Shown piece by piece: positions 17,385 to 25,191 of a stretch of DNA of 64,000 nucleotides. Source of the stretch: Flavonifractor sp052065355 (lineage in GTDB: Bacteria; Bacillota; Clostridia; Oscillospirales; Oscillospiraceae). A model generated the notes under the pieces. That model was given only the letters and a program-made list of their open reading frames with translations. It had not been told where the DNA came from and did not search any database. The position numbers were made by a program, and so were the translations under genes. The stretch is from positions 1-64,000 of the forward strand of contig NZ_JBQHUF010000009.1 in NCBI RefSeq assembly GCF_052065355.1. The letters run 5' to 3'. Each line of letters opens with the position of its first letter. Position 1 is the stretch's first letter.

Positions 17385-19100
17385 ATGAAAAAAAGGAAGG
17401 TACTGTCCCTGTTCCTTGCCGGCGCCATGACTGCCGGTCTGCTGGCCGGCTGCGGCAGCAACAAGGACAATACTCCCGATAGCGGGAACAGCCCTGCTGC
17501 CGGCGGCGAGACTGCTGCCAACGAGATCACTGTCAACTTTGCCTCTGAGCCCGAGTCCCTTGACCCCGCCCGTAACACTACCGTGGACGGCGCTGTCATG
17601 ATCAACCACCTGTTTGAGGGCCTGATGCGCTGGGAGGACAGCGGCGAGGAGGTCCCCGGCACCGACGGCACCTGCAACAACGCTGTGCTGGGCTACGGCC
17701 AGGCCGAGAGCCACGATGTGACCACCAACGATGACGGCACCGTCACCTACACCTTCCACCTGCGCGACGGCATCAAGTGGTCCGACGGCAAGGACGTGAC
17801 TGCCCAGGACTTTGTGTACGCCTGGCAGCGGGTCGTCTCTCCCGAGACCGGTTCCGACTACAGCAACATGCTCTCCGGCGTTGTGAACGCCACCGCCATC
17901 ACCAACGGCGAGATGGATCCCTCTGAGCTGGGTGTGGCCGCTCCCGACGAGAAGACCTTTGAGGTCACTCTGGTCAACGACCTGCCCTACTTCCTGGAGA
18001 TCTGCGCATTCCCCACCTGCATGCCTGTCCGTGAGGACGTGGTGAGCGACACCCAGTGGACTTACGATCCTGAGAAGTTTATCAGCAACGGCCCCTTCAA
18101 GCTGGATATCCGCGAGACCAACTCTCAGATCAGCATGGTGCCCAACGAGAACTACTACAATGTGGATCAGGTGAGCCTGGACCGTCTGACCTTCAAGCTG
18201 ATGGACAACGATAACGCCATTCTCAACGGCTTCAAGTCCGGCGACCTGGATTATATCCAGACCGTGCCCGTGGACGAGACTGCCGGCCTGATCGCCTCCG
18301 GCGACCTGAAGATCGTGGACCAGATCGGCACCTACTATGTGTGCTTCAACACCCAGCAGGCTCCTTTTGACAACGCTCTGGTCCGTGAGGCCTTTACTCT
18401 GGCCATCGACCGCACCTATATCGTGGAGCAGATTGCCCAGTCCGGCCAGGTCGAGGCCGGCGGCTATGTGCCCGCCGGCGTGTATGACGCCGAGGGCGCT
18501 ACCGGCGAGGACTTCCGCACCGTGGGCGGCGACTACTACAAGCCCACCGACGCCGACTACGAGGCCAACTGCGAGCGCGCCCGTGAGCTGCTGGCCGAGG
18601 CCGGCTATCCCAACGGCGAGGGCTTCCCCGTGGTGGAGTACCTGTACAACACCAGCGACAGCCACAAGGCCATTGCCGAGGCTCTGCAGAACATGTGGAA
18701 GACCGTTCTGGGCGTACAGGTGACCCTGAACAACCAGGAGTGGAACGCCTTCCTGCAGGTCCGTAAAGAGGGCGACTACTCCATCTGCCGCAACGCCTGG
18801 GTTGCCGACTACAACGATCCCATGTCCTTCCTGGATATGTGGATGACCGGCGGCGGCAACAACGACGCTCAGTACTCCAATCCCCAGTACGACAGCCTGA
18901 TTGAGCAGGCCCGTACCGAGACCGATCCTGCCAAGCGCATGGATCTGCTGCACCAGGCCGAGGATCTGGTTGTGGGTACCGACTACGCCATCTGCCCCAT
19001 CTACTTCTACACCCAGAAGTATATGCTGGCCGATGACATCCAGGGTATGTATTATACTCCTCTGGGCTACTTCTTCTTTGACCGCTGCACCAGAGGCTAA
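17385..19100 (+). CDS. oppA: Oligopeptide-binding lipoprotein, OppA/DppA type
   Basis: The extracytoplasmic solute-binding protein (SBP family 5) of the transporter, 571 aa. The start at 17385 follows AAGGAGGAAG; the open frame upstream has no signal sequence. The lipobox is LLAGCG, with Cys near residue 23, so the mature protein is lipid anchored, followed by a flexible Asn/Ser/Gly spacer. Family blocks are SEPESLDPARNTTVDGAVMINHLFEGLMRW, YTFHLRDGIKWSDGKDVTAQDFVYAWQRVV, FISNGPFKL and AFTLAIDRTYIVEQ. It lies last in the operon, behind the intercistronic hairpin and before a strong terminator. Ligand length preference is not predictable. Confidence 0.92.
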   Translation: MKKRKVLSLFLAGAMTAGLLAGCGSNKDNTPDSGNSPAAGGETAANEITVNFASEPESLDPARNTTVDGAVMINHLFEGLMRWEDSGEEVPGTDGTCNNAVLGYGQAESHDVTTNDDGTVTYTFHLRDGIKWSDGKDVTAQDFVYAWQRVVSPETGSDYSNMLSGVVNATAITNGEMDPSELGVAAPDEKTFEVTLVNDLPYFLEICAFPTCMPVREDVVSDTQWTYDPEKFISNGPFKLDIRETNSQISMVPNENYYNVDQVSLDRLTFKLMDNDNAILNGFKSGDLDYIQTVPVDETAGLIASGDLKIVDQIGTYYVCFNTQQAPFDNALVREAFTLAIDRTYIVEQIAQSGQVEAGGYVPAGVYDAEGATGEDFRTVGGDYYKPTDADYEANCERARELLAEAGYPNGEGFPVVEYLYNTSDSHKAIAEALQNMWKTVLGVQVTLNNQEWNAFLQVRKEGDYSICRNAWVADYNDPMSFLDMWMTGGGNNDAQYSNPQYDSLIEQARTETDPAKRMDLLHQAEDLVVGTDYAICPIYFYTQKYMLADDIQGMYYTPLGYFFFDRCTRG

Positions 19101-19116
19101 TTTCAGCCAGATAAAA

Positions 19117-19145
19117 GGGCGGAGCCAACCGGCTCCGCCCTTTTT
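19117..19145 (+). terminator. Terminator of the opp operon
   Basis: A stem GGGCGGAGCC / GGCTCCGCCC with an AACC loop and T5. Confidence 0.9.
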
Positions 19146-19215
19146 CTGTCCGCTCCTGCCAGAGAACGGGAGAAAACTGAAAGGTTTTTTGTGTGCTTTG
19201 ACCAGTGAATAAATA

Positions 19216-19243
19216 TTGCATTTTCCTGAATATCATGTATAAT
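19216..19243 (+). promoter_or_regulatory. Promoter of the amino-acid ABC operon
   Basis: TTGCAT (19216-19221) and a perfect TATAAT (19238-19243), 16-nt spacer, about 58 nt before the start codon. Confidence 0.65.
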
Positions 19244-19300
19244 AAGATACAACCAATAAGGAAACTCCGAGAGAGTACAATGAATAGGAGAGAATACATC

Positions 19301-20173
19301 ATGAAGAATCTGAAGAAGCTGGCCCTGCTGGGCCTGACTGCCGTTATGTCTCTGAGCCTGCTGGCCGGCTGCGGCAACGGAAGCACTGGTAATGCCGAGA
19401 CCCCCGACGCCGGGGAGACCACTCCTGCCACCGAGAGCCAGGCTCCCGCTGACGAGACCACTCCCGCTGGTGAGTTCACCACCGTGGAGGCTGGTAAGCT
19501 CCACATGTCCACCAACGCCGCCTTCCCTCCCTATGAGATGATCAAGGACGACGGTACCTTCGAGGGCATCGATGTGGAGGTGGCTGGTGCCATCGCCGAG
19601 AAGCTGGGCCTGGAGCTGGTCGTGGACGACATGGGCTTTGACGCCGCTCTGCTGGCTGCTCAGAACGGCCAGAGCGACATGGTCATGGCCGGTGTTACCG
19701 TCACTGACGAGCGTCTGGAGGTCATGGACTTCTCCGACAGCTATGCCACCGGCGTGCAGGTGATCATTGTTAAGGAAGATTCCCCCATCCAGACTGTGGA
19801 CGACCTGGCCAATGCTGATATGATCGGCACCCAGAAGGCCACTACCGGTTACATCTACTGCTCCGACACCCCCGAGAACGGCGGCTACGGCGAGGATCAC
19901 GTCACCGGCTATGAGTCCGGCGCCCTGGCTATCCAGGCTCTGATCAACGATCAGGTTGACGCCGTGGTTATCGACAGCGCTCCCGCTGAGGAGTTTGTGG
20001 CTGCCAACGAGGGCCTGAAGATTCTGGAGACCGAGTTCGCGGTTGAGGACTACGCCATCGGCGTGAAGAAGGGCAACACCGCTCTGCTGGATGCCATCAA
20101 CGGTGCTCTGGCCGAGCTGATCGAGGACGGTACTGTGCAGTCCATCGTGGACAAGTACATCACCGCTGACTAA
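19301..20173 (+). CDS. Polar amino-acid ABC transporter substrate-binding lipoprotein
   Basis: A 290-aa SBP family 3 protein. The ATG at 19301 follows AATAGGAGAG; an upstream in-frame ATG at 19280 lacks a good ribosome site. The lipobox LLAGCG places the lipid-anchored Cys near residue 23, followed by a Thr/Pro/Glu linker. The ligand domain has FPPYEMIKDDGTFEGIDVEVAGAIAEKLGLELVVDDMGFDA, then VTDERLEVMDFSDSYA and the C-terminal block DAINGALAELIEDGTVQSIVDKYI, all hallmarks of amino-acid-binding proteins. Gene order is binding protein, hairpin, permease, ATPase. Polar amino acids or cystine are plausible ligands. Confidence 0.92.
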   Translation: MKNLKKLALLGLTAVMSLSLLAGCGNGSTGNAETPDAGETTPATESQAPADETTPAGEFTTVEAGKLHMSTNAAFPPYEMIKDDGTFEGIDVEVAGAIAEKLGLELVVDDMGFDAALLAAQNGQSDMVMAGVTVTDERLEVMDFSDSYATGVQVIIVKEDSPIQTVDDLANADMIGTQKATTGYIYCSDTPENGGYGEDHVTGYESGALAIQALINDQVDAVVIDSAPAEEFVAANEGLKILETEFAVEDYAIGVKKGNTALLDAINGALAELIEDGTVQSIVDKYITAD

Positions 20174-20200
20174 TTTCAATCTGACTGTGTGCATGACAAA

Positions 20201-20232
20201 CGAAAGGGCGGCCCCTTCTGGCCGCCCTTTCG
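20201..20232 (+). terminator. Attenuating hairpin between binding protein and permease genes
   Basis: A perfect 13-bp stem CGAAAGGGCGGCC / GGCCGCCCTTTCG with a 6-nt loop and only a weak T stretch. It probably terminates part of the transcripts, so the binding protein is made in excess over the permease. Confidence 0.7.
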
Positions 20233-20263
20233 TTCCCTGTTATAAGAGAGGAGGATTTTGAAC

Positions 20264-20980
20264 TTGTCATTCTGGCAGGATTTTGCCCAGCAGTTCCACA
20301 CGGCCTTTATAGAAGGCGACCGCTGGAAGCTGTATCTTCAGGGCGTGGGCGTGACCTTACAGCTTACCGTGGCGGCCCTGATCATCGGCGTGATCCTGGG
20401 CGTGGTGGTGGCCGTGATTCGCACGGCCCATGACCAGCAGCGCCTGGGCCGCCGCAACTTTTTCCTGGGTGTTCTGAATATTATTTGTAAGATTTATACT
20501 ACCATCATCCGCGGTACCCCTATGATGGTTCAGCTGCTGATCTGGGGATTTGTTATTTTCAAGACCAGCCGGGACCACACCATGGTGGGCATCATCGGTC
20601 TGGGCATCAACTCGGGCGCCTATGTGTCCGAAATCGTCCGGGGCGGCCTGATGAGTGTGGACATGGGTCAGATGGAGGCCGGGCGCTCTCTGGGCCTGAA
20701 CTACCTGGATACTATGCGCTTTATCGTCATTCCCCAGGCTTTTAAGAACATCCTGCCCTCCCTGGGCAATGAGTTCATCACGCTGTTCAAGGATACCTCT
20801 CTGGTCTCCGCCATTGGCGGCACCGAGCTGGTGTACTATGCCGAGGCCGTAGGCGGCAAGACCTATCAGTACATGTTCCCCTACCTGGGCATTGCTGTCA
20901 TCTATCTGGTATTCGTGATGATCCTCACCTGGCTGCTGGGACTTCTGGAAAGGAGGCTGCGTCAAAGTGATAGACGTTAA
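20264..20980 (+). CDS. Polar amino-acid ABC transporter permease
   Basis: A membrane subunit of the HisM/GlnP family, about 238 aa. Start choice: AGGAGG (20249-20254) is 9 nt from the TTG at 20264; another in-frame TTG at 20258 is only 3 nt from it. The family core reads GVGVTLQLTVAALIIGVILGVVVAVIR (first long membrane segment), IRGTPMMVQLL and the EAA loop GQMEAGRSLGLNYLDTMRFIVIPQAFKNILPSLGNE. About five membrane segments are expected. The gene overlaps the following ATPase gene by 14 nt. Confidence 0.9.
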   Translation: MSFWQDFAQQFHTAFIEGDRWKLYLQGVGVTLQLTVAALIIGVILGVVVAVIRTAHDQQRLGRRNFFLGVLNIICKIYTTIIRGTPMMVQLLIWGFVIFKTSRDHTMVGIIGLGINSGAYVSEIVRGGLMSVDMGQMEAGRSLGLNYLDTMRFIVIPQAFKNILPSLGNEFITLFKDTSLVSAIGGTELVYYAEAVGGKTYQYMFPYLGIAVIYLVFVMILTWLLGLLERRLRQSDRR

Positions 20981-21689
20981 ACATCTGTCCAAGGCTTTCG
21001 GAAATCATCTGGTGCTGGATGACATTTCCGAGCACATCTATCCCGGCGAGAAAGTGGTAGTCATCGGACCCTCCGGCTCTGGCAAATCCACCTTCCTGCG
21101 CTGCCTCAATCTGCTGGAGACCCCCACCAAGGGTACCATTACCTTTGAGGGTACTCCCATCACCGATCCCAAGAGCAACATCGACCAGATTCGCCGTCAG
21201 ATGGGCATGGTGTTCCAGCACTTTAATCTGTTCCCCAACATGACCATCCGGAAGAACATCACTCTGGCGCCTGTACGCACCAAGCTGATGAGCCAGGAAG
21301 AGGCGAATGACACCGCTACTGCGCTTCTGAAGCGGGTAGGTCTGGATGAGAAGGCGGATGCCTATCCCAACCAGCTCTCTGGCGGCCAGAAGCAGCGGAT
21401 TGCTATCGTCCGGGCCCTGGCCATGAAGCCCAAGGTGATGCTGTTTGACGAGCCCACCTCTGCTCTGGACCCTGAGATGGTAGGCGAGGTGCTGGAGGTC
21501 ATGAAGCAGCTGGCCGACGAGGGCATGACCATGGTGGTGGTCACCCACGAGATGGGCTTTGCCCGTGAGGTGGGCAGCCGGGTGCTGTTCATGGACGGCG
21601 GCCACATTCTGGAGCAGAACGAGCCCCACGCCTTCTTTGCCAACCCGAAGGAGCCCCGTACCATCGAGTTCCTGTCCAAGGTGCTGTAA
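20967..21689 (+). CDS. Polar amino-acid ABC transporter ATP-binding protein (GlnQ type)
   Basis: A 240-aa ATPase. It begins with GTG at 20967, 10 nt after AGGAGG, inside the end of the permease gene. Walker A is GPSGSGKST (about residues 32-40), then the Q-loop QMGMVFQHFNLFPNMT, signature LSGGQKQRIAIVRAL, Walker B KVMLFDEPTSALDPEM and the switch region VVTHEMGFAREV. The end, NPKEPRTIEFLSKVL, is typical of GlnQ/ArtM proteins. With the two genes before it, it makes a complete importer. Confidence 0.93.
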   Translation: MIDVKHLSKAFGNHLVLDDISEHIYPGEKVVVIGPSGSGKSTFLRCLNLLETPTKGTITFEGTPITDPKSNIDQIRRQMGMVFQHFNLFPNMTIRKNITLAPVRTKLMSQEEANDTATALLKRVGLDEKADAYPNQLSGGQKQRIAIVRALAMKPKVMLFDEPTSALDPEMVGEVLEVMKQLADEGMTMVVVTHEMGFAREVGSRVLFMDGGHILEQNEPHAFFANPKEPRTIEFLSKVL

Positions 21690-21697
21690 AAATGAGA

Positions 21698-21735
21698 AAA
21701 AGCCGCCCCATCCGGAAGGATGGGGCGGCTTTTTG
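21698..21735. terminator. Bidirectional terminator between the amino-acid ABC operon and fakA
   Basis: A 16-bp stem AAAAGCCGCCCCATCC / GGATGGGGCGGCTTTT with a short loop. The plus strand has a T5 run and the minus strand a matching one from the A-rich arm. It serves two convergent units. Confidence 0.88.
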
Positions 21736-21744
21736 CATCTTTGG

Positions 21745-23424
21745 TTATTCGGCGGAGATCATATAGTAGTACACGGGCTGTCCGCCGGACAGCAGGGTGA
21801 TCTCAGCATTGGGGCAGCACTCGGTGAACAGCTCCAGAGCCTTCTGGGCGTCCTTCTCCGACACGTCCTCGCCGTAGAAGATGTTGATAAATTCCGCGTT
21901 CTGCTGGTTCTCGTCCTCCGCCAGCCGGCGCAGCAGCTTCTCCAGCTTCCGGTCGGTGCCGAAGAGCTGGTGCTCAGTGAGGGCCAGGTAATCGCCGCGC
22001 TTGATGGCGAAGCCGTCAAAGTCAGAGTCCCGGGCGGCATAGGTGATCTCGGAGGTGTGGACGTTGCCGATAGCCTCAGTCATGGCGGCCACATTGGCCT
22101 CCTCGTCGGCCTCGGGATCCATCATCATCAGGGCGGAGATGCCCTGCGGCACCGTCTTGGTGGGCAGGACCACGACCTTCTTGCCCTCAGCCAGAGGCAC
22201 GCACTGCTGAGCGGCCATGATGATGTTGCCGTTGTTGGGCAGGACAAAGACGATCTCCGCCGGGGTGGCGTCGATCTCCTTCATGATATCGTCGGTGGAG
22301 GGGTTCATGGTCTGACCGCCGCTGATAACGCCGTCAGCCCCCAGATCCTTGAATACAGCAGCCAGACCGTCGCCGGCGGCCACCGCCACCACGCCATACT
22401 TCTTTTCGGGAGCGGCGATCTTCCGGCCGCCCTCCTCCTGGTGGTCGTGGTCATCCTCCTCCAGATCGTCGGTGCTCTGGATGTGGCGTCCGGCGGCCAG
22501 ATCCTCCGCCTGGGTGCGCATGTTTTCAATCTTGGCCAGCTCCAGGGTGCCGTACTTCTGAGCCTCGGTGAGGGCAGCGCCGGGAATGTCGGTGTGGACG
22601 TGGACCTTGAAGCAGTCGTCGTCCTCGCCGATGACCAGGCTGTCGCCGATGCTGTTCAGGTAAGCCTCAAAGGAGGTGAGCTCCTTGTTGGTGGTCTTGC
22701 GGACGATAAACACCGTGTCGAAGGTAAAGGTGATCTCCTCGGCGGCGATGGCGGCGTAATCGGTCTTGGTCTCCGTCTTGGTGTCCTCAGCTCCGTCGGG
22801 CAGAGGCACACCCCGCAGGGAGTCCAGCATGCCCTGGAGAATGACCAGGAAGCCCTTGCCGCCGGCGTCCACGACGCCCGCCTTTTTCAGTACGGGGTTC
22901 ATCTCAGTGGTGTGGTCCAGTGCCACCAGACCCTCCTGGATGGCGGCCTCCAGCACGGCCTCGGGGTCGTTGGGGGTCTGCCGCGCGGCGTCGGCCGCCC
23001 GGGCGGCGGCCAGCCGGGAGACAGTGAGGATGGTGCCCTCCGCGGGCTTCATCACCGCCTTGTAGGCGGCGGCCACGCCGAAGTCCAGGGCGATGGCCAG
23101 ATCCCGGCCGTCGATGGTGTCCTTGTCCTTCACTGCCTTGGAGAAGCCCCGGAACAGCAGGGACAGGATGACTCCGGAGTTGCCCCGGGCGCCCCGCAGC
23201 AGGGCGGAGGCGTTGGTAGCGGCCACCTCACCCACCGTGCGGGGCTGCTTTTTCTTCAGCTCAGCGGCGGCGGTGGAGATGGTCAGGCTCATATTGGTGC
23301 CGGTGTCCCCGTCGGGTACGGGGAATACGTTCAGCTCGTTGATCTGCTGCTTCTGCAGATTGATGGAGGCGGCCGCGTGGATCAAGGCCTGGGCCAGAGA
23401 CGCTCCGTCAATACGCTCTCTCAT
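21745..23424 (-). CDS. fakA: Fatty acid kinase catalytic subunit-like protein FakA (YloV/DhaL-DegV-related)
   Basis: A cytoplasmic kinase of 559 aa that, in studied Bacillota, phosphorylates fatty acids held by DegV/FakB proteins so they can enter phospholipids. The N-terminal DhaL/DAK2 nucleotide-binding domain (about residues 10-200) contains NELNVFPVPDGDTGTNM, with the Mg-binding aspartates, and LLRGARGNSGVILS. A middle domain and a C-terminal DegV-like domain follow; an insert with DDHDHQEEGG near residue 350 is low complexity. The ATG at 23424 has AAAGGAAGG 9 nt upstream. It lies 31 nt after the Asp23-family gene, the same order as yloU-yloV in Bacillus, so the two form one transcript ending at the shared terminator. 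Confidence 0.9.
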   Translation of the reverse strand: MRERIDGASLAQALIHAAASINLQKQQINELNVFPVPDGDTGTNMSLTISTAAAELKKKQPRTVGEVAATNASALLRGARGNSGVILSLLFRGFSKAVKDKDTIDGRDLAIALDFGVAAAYKAVMKPAEGTILTVSRLAAARAADAARQTPNDPEAVLEAAIQEGLVALDHTTEMNPVLKKAGVVDAGGKGFLVILQGMLDSLRGVPLPDGAEDTKTETKTDYAAIAAEEITFTFDTVFIVRKTTNKELTSFEAYLNSIGDSLVIGEDDDCFKVHVHTDIPGAALTEAQKYGTLELAKIENMRTQAEDLAAGRHIQSTDDLEEDDHDHQEEGGRKIAAPEKKYGVVAVAAGDGLAAVFKDLGADGVISGGQTMNPSTDDIMKEIDATPAEIVFVLPNNGNIIMAAQQCVPLAEGKKVVVLPTKTVPQGISALMMMDPEADEEANVAAMTEAIGNVHTSEITYAARDSDFDGFAIKRGDYLALTEHQLFGTDRKLEKLLRRLAEDENQQNAEFINIFYGEDVSEKDAQKALELFTECCPNAEITLLSGGQPVYYYMISAE

Positions 23425-23455
23425 GTCTGTGTTCCTTCCTTTCGATGGCGGTCGG

Positions 23456-23806
23456 TCAGCCGATGACCATGGAGTCGATGCACACGTCCACATTGCGCAC
23501 TTCGGCGCCGGTGGTGCGATGCACGATATAGCGGACCTCGCTCATGATGGAGCGGCTCACCGCCATCAGGTTCACGCCGTTGTCCACGATGATGTGCAGC
23601 TCGATGGAAACGGAGGAATCCTCGTTATAGGTGACCTTGACGCCCTTGCCCATCGATTCCCGCCGCAGCAGGTGGACCAGACCGTCGGCCTTGGAGCGTA
23701 CCGCCATGCCCTTCACGCCGTAGCAATTGGTGGCGGCGGCGCCGGTGATATTGGTGAACACCTCGCTGCTGATGGTGATCTCGCCCTGTTCCGTCTGGAA
23801 TTTCAT
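23456..23806 (-). CDS. Asp23/Gls24 family envelope stress response protein
   Basis: A cytoplasmic protein of 116 aa, the normal size for YloU-like members. It has the family start FQTEQGEITISSEVFTNITGAAATNCYGVKGMA and the conserved core VKVTYNEDSSVSIELHIIVDNGVNLMAVSRSIMSEVRYIV, ending VRNVDVCIDSMVIG. Members polymerise or associate with the membrane and respond to envelope stress. A much longer open frame upstream is ignored, because the ATG at 23806 with AAAGGAAGGG and the conserved N-terminus define the start. It is the first gene of the asp23-fakA operon. Confidence 0.9.
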   Translation of the reverse strand: MKFQTEQGEITISSEVFTNITGAAATNCYGVKGMAVRSKADGLVHLLRRESMGKGVKVTYNEDSSVSIELHIIVDNGVNLMAVSRSIMSEVRYIVHRTTGAEVRNVDVCIDSMVIG

Positions 23807-23902
23807 GGATGCATCCCTTCCTTTCCTGGGAGTGGATCCGGCAGGCGGTGCCGCTGGAGCGGCCTGCACAGCCGGGGGACCTGAATCATATTTTGTCACT
23901 CT

Positions 23903-23931
23903 ATTGTATTCTATTTTTGGGAAAATTACAA
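23903..23931 (-). promoter_or_regulatory. Promoter of the asp23-fakA operon
   Basis: On the minus strand TTGTAA (23931-23926) and TACAAT (23908-23903) are spaced 17 nt, about 100 nt before the ATG at 23806. Confidence 0.6.
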
Positions 23932-23964
23932 GGGAAAAAGTTTCGGGAAAGTAGGCGGAGACAC

Positions 23965-23993
23965 TTGTATTTTGAACAGGAAACGTGTACACT
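23965..23993 (+). promoter_or_regulatory. Promoter of the 64-aa membrane protein gene
   Basis: TTGTAT and TACACT with a 17-nt spacer, divergent from the asp23 promoter. Confidence 0.45.
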
Positions 23994-24040
23994 GATGACA
24001 TCCGCAAATAAGTGGAAAGAAAAGGAGGCTGTTTGCCGAT

Positions 24041-24235
24041 ATGAAGAAACTGGTCTGCATGCTGGCCAAGCTGTTTGCGCTGCTGGCCGTGCTGGGCGCG
24101 CTGGTTTACGCCGCCGTTCTTTACTGGGATAAGATCATGGAGCTGCTGTGCAAGCTGAAGGGGATGCTTGGCTGCAAGGATTCCTGCTGCTGCTGCGACG
24201 ACGAGTCGGAGGATTACGCCGACTGGGAGGTCTGA
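24041..24235 (+). CDS. Small membrane protein with Cys-cluster acidic tail
   Basis: A 64-aa protein of unknown function. Residues about 4-28 form one membrane helix (LVCMLAKLFALLAVLGALVYAAVLY). It is followed by a short amphipathic stretch (KIMELLCKLKGML) and the tail GCKDSCCCCDDESEDYADWEV, with five Cys in seven residues and an acidic end. It is believable as a gene: AAAGGAGG lies upstream, a promoter sits before it and a perfect terminator directly after. It is divergent from asp23, whose products are also envelope-linked. The Cys cluster could bind metal or be lipidated; neither can be shown from sequence. Confidence 0.75.
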   Translation: MKKLVCMLAKLFALLAVLGALVYAAVLYWDKIMELLCKLKGMLGCKDSCCCCDDESEDYADWEV

Positions 24236-24246
24236 ATAAAAAAGAG

Positions 24247-24284
24247 CGGGTGTGCCGCCATGTGGCGGCACACCCGATTTTTTA
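24247..24284 (+). terminator. Terminator after the small membrane protein gene
   Basis: A perfect 13-bp stem CGGGTGTGCCGCC / GGCGGCACACCCG with an ATGT loop and a T6 run. Confidence 0.9.
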
Positions 24285-24312
24285 TGCAAAAACGGTGTTG
24301 GATAATGAAAAA

Positions 24313-24696
24313 TTACCGGTTCAGCTTGTGCTTCAGGGATTCCACCAGGCCGCCGCAGCTGACAAGCTCCATGATATGGGGCGGAATTTTATCGCAGTGG
24401 TATTCTGCCCCGGTGGTCAGATTGCGGATGATCCCCGATTGGGTATCCACAGAAATCTCGTCAAATTTGGAGATCTTATCCGTATCCGGACATTCAATGG
24501 CCAATATACCCAGGTTGTTTTCCGCCACGAAGATGTCGCCGGGGCGGGCGGTGGCCGCAAATTCCGGATCCACCGGGCTCATGGCGTATTTGGCGACTTC
24601 CTCCATGGACAACTCCATATAGGCAGGGGGAGAAATAATATCCGTGTTGATGTTATCTCCGAATTTCAGAACTCTGCCTGTAATTTTCTCTTCCAT
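24313..24696 (-). pseudogene. leuD: LeuD-type isopropylmalate (or dimethylmalate) dehydratase small subunit with an internal in-frame deletion
   Basis: The 127-aa frame matches aconitase-type small subunits at both ends: ITGRVLKFGDNINTDIISPPAYMELS at the front, DEISVDTQSGIIRNLTTGAEYHCDKIPPHIMELVSCGGLVE at the back. In the middle VAENN runs straight into LGILAIECP. Normal proteins of about 160-165 aa have roughly 37 more residues here, including the G-x-G-S-S-R-E loop that binds substrate carboxylates. The frame and ribosome site (GGAGGGGGAG) are intact, so a protein may be made, but it should be inactive. It follows a leuC remnant on the same strand, which supports decay of a leuCD-type operon. 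Confidence 0.8.
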
Positions 24697-24709
24697 AGTC
24701 TCCCCCTCC

Positions 24710-24887
24710 TTACAGCATGGTACGCGGATCGGTCAGCTTTCCAGTGACAGCGCTGGCTGCCACGGACAGGGGAGAGGCCAGATATACGTCACCCTGCTTG
24801 CTGCCCATGCGGCCGATAAAGTTTCGGTTGGTGGAGGACACGCAGACCTCGCCCGCGCCAATGGCACCCGAGTGGATCCCCATGCAG
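24710..24887 (-). pseudogene. leuC: C-terminal remnant of a LeuC-type dehydratase large subunit
   Basis: Only the last 58 or so residues remain: CMGIHSGAIGAGEVCVSSTNRNFIGRMGSKQGDVYLASP..., a strongly conserved block that in full LeuC includes a cluster Cys and the GEVC and NRNF-GRMG motifs. The other 360 residues are missing. Homology stops at about 24887, where an unrelated fragment on the other strand begins. The stop is intact and lies 14 nt before the leuD remnant start, the normal operon order. Confidence 0.8.
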
Positions 24888-24955
24888 GACTGGATTGACG
24901 CCGTGAAGGCCACCGGCTATGACGGCTTCTGGTCTTACGAGCTGATCTCTCGCCG
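24888..24955 (+). pseudogene. C-terminal scrap of a sugar phosphate isomerase/epimerase-type TIM barrel
   Basis: On the plus strand, directly abutting the leuC remnant, the frame reads DWIDAVKATGYDGFWSYELISRR. This resembles the last strand and helix of xylose-isomerase-like TIM barrel proteins (E/DW-V/I-DA-L/VK-x-x-GYDG-W/F-WS-x-E). No upstream part is present. It was identified by eye from a short stretch. Confidence 0.5.
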
Positions 24956-25036
24956 CTCTTTATGGGGCCGCTCATCGACCTGTTTACCAAAACGGTGGCG
25001 CTTCCGCTGCTGGGGATTAAAGAAGACAATGTATAA
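24956..25036 (+). pseudogene. Possible second gene tail, hydrophobic
   Basis: In another plus-strand frame LFMGPLIDLFTKTVALPLLG continues to KEDNV and a stop at 25034-25036. It looks like the last helix of a membrane protein and is followed by an intact terminator, as expected for a gene tail. Family not recognised. Confidence 0.3.
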
Positions 25037-25038
25037 TC

Positions 25039-25076
25039 AAACAGCCTCCCGCTGAACGGCGGGAGGCTGTTGTTTT
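25039..25076 (+). terminator. Terminator after the gene scraps
   Basis: A stem AACAGCCTCCCGC / GCGGGAGGCTGTT with a GTTTT tail. It is a well-preserved terminator without an intact gene in front of it. Confidence 0.75.
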
Positions 25077-25191
25077 AACCAAAGGGCTCTTTGAGACAAA
25101 GCAGAGCGTCCCTGCCGTGAAAGGAGGGGACGCTTTCATGGTTGTGATCATAGTATAAGGCGGGAGCTTTTCCCAGAAGGAGGTAACACAC

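Noticed and set aside
17265..18953. 562-aa open frame on the minus strand
   Set aside because: It is antisense to oppA, which has a lipobox and all family motifs.
21559..23466. 635-aa open frame on the plus strand
   Set aside because: It runs through the end of the amino-acid ATPase gene, a terminator and antisense through fakA.
24717..25055. 112-aa plus-strand ORF taken as one gene
   Set aside because: Its first half is antisense to the leuC remnant and only the short middle part looks like protein; it is a chance joining of scraps.
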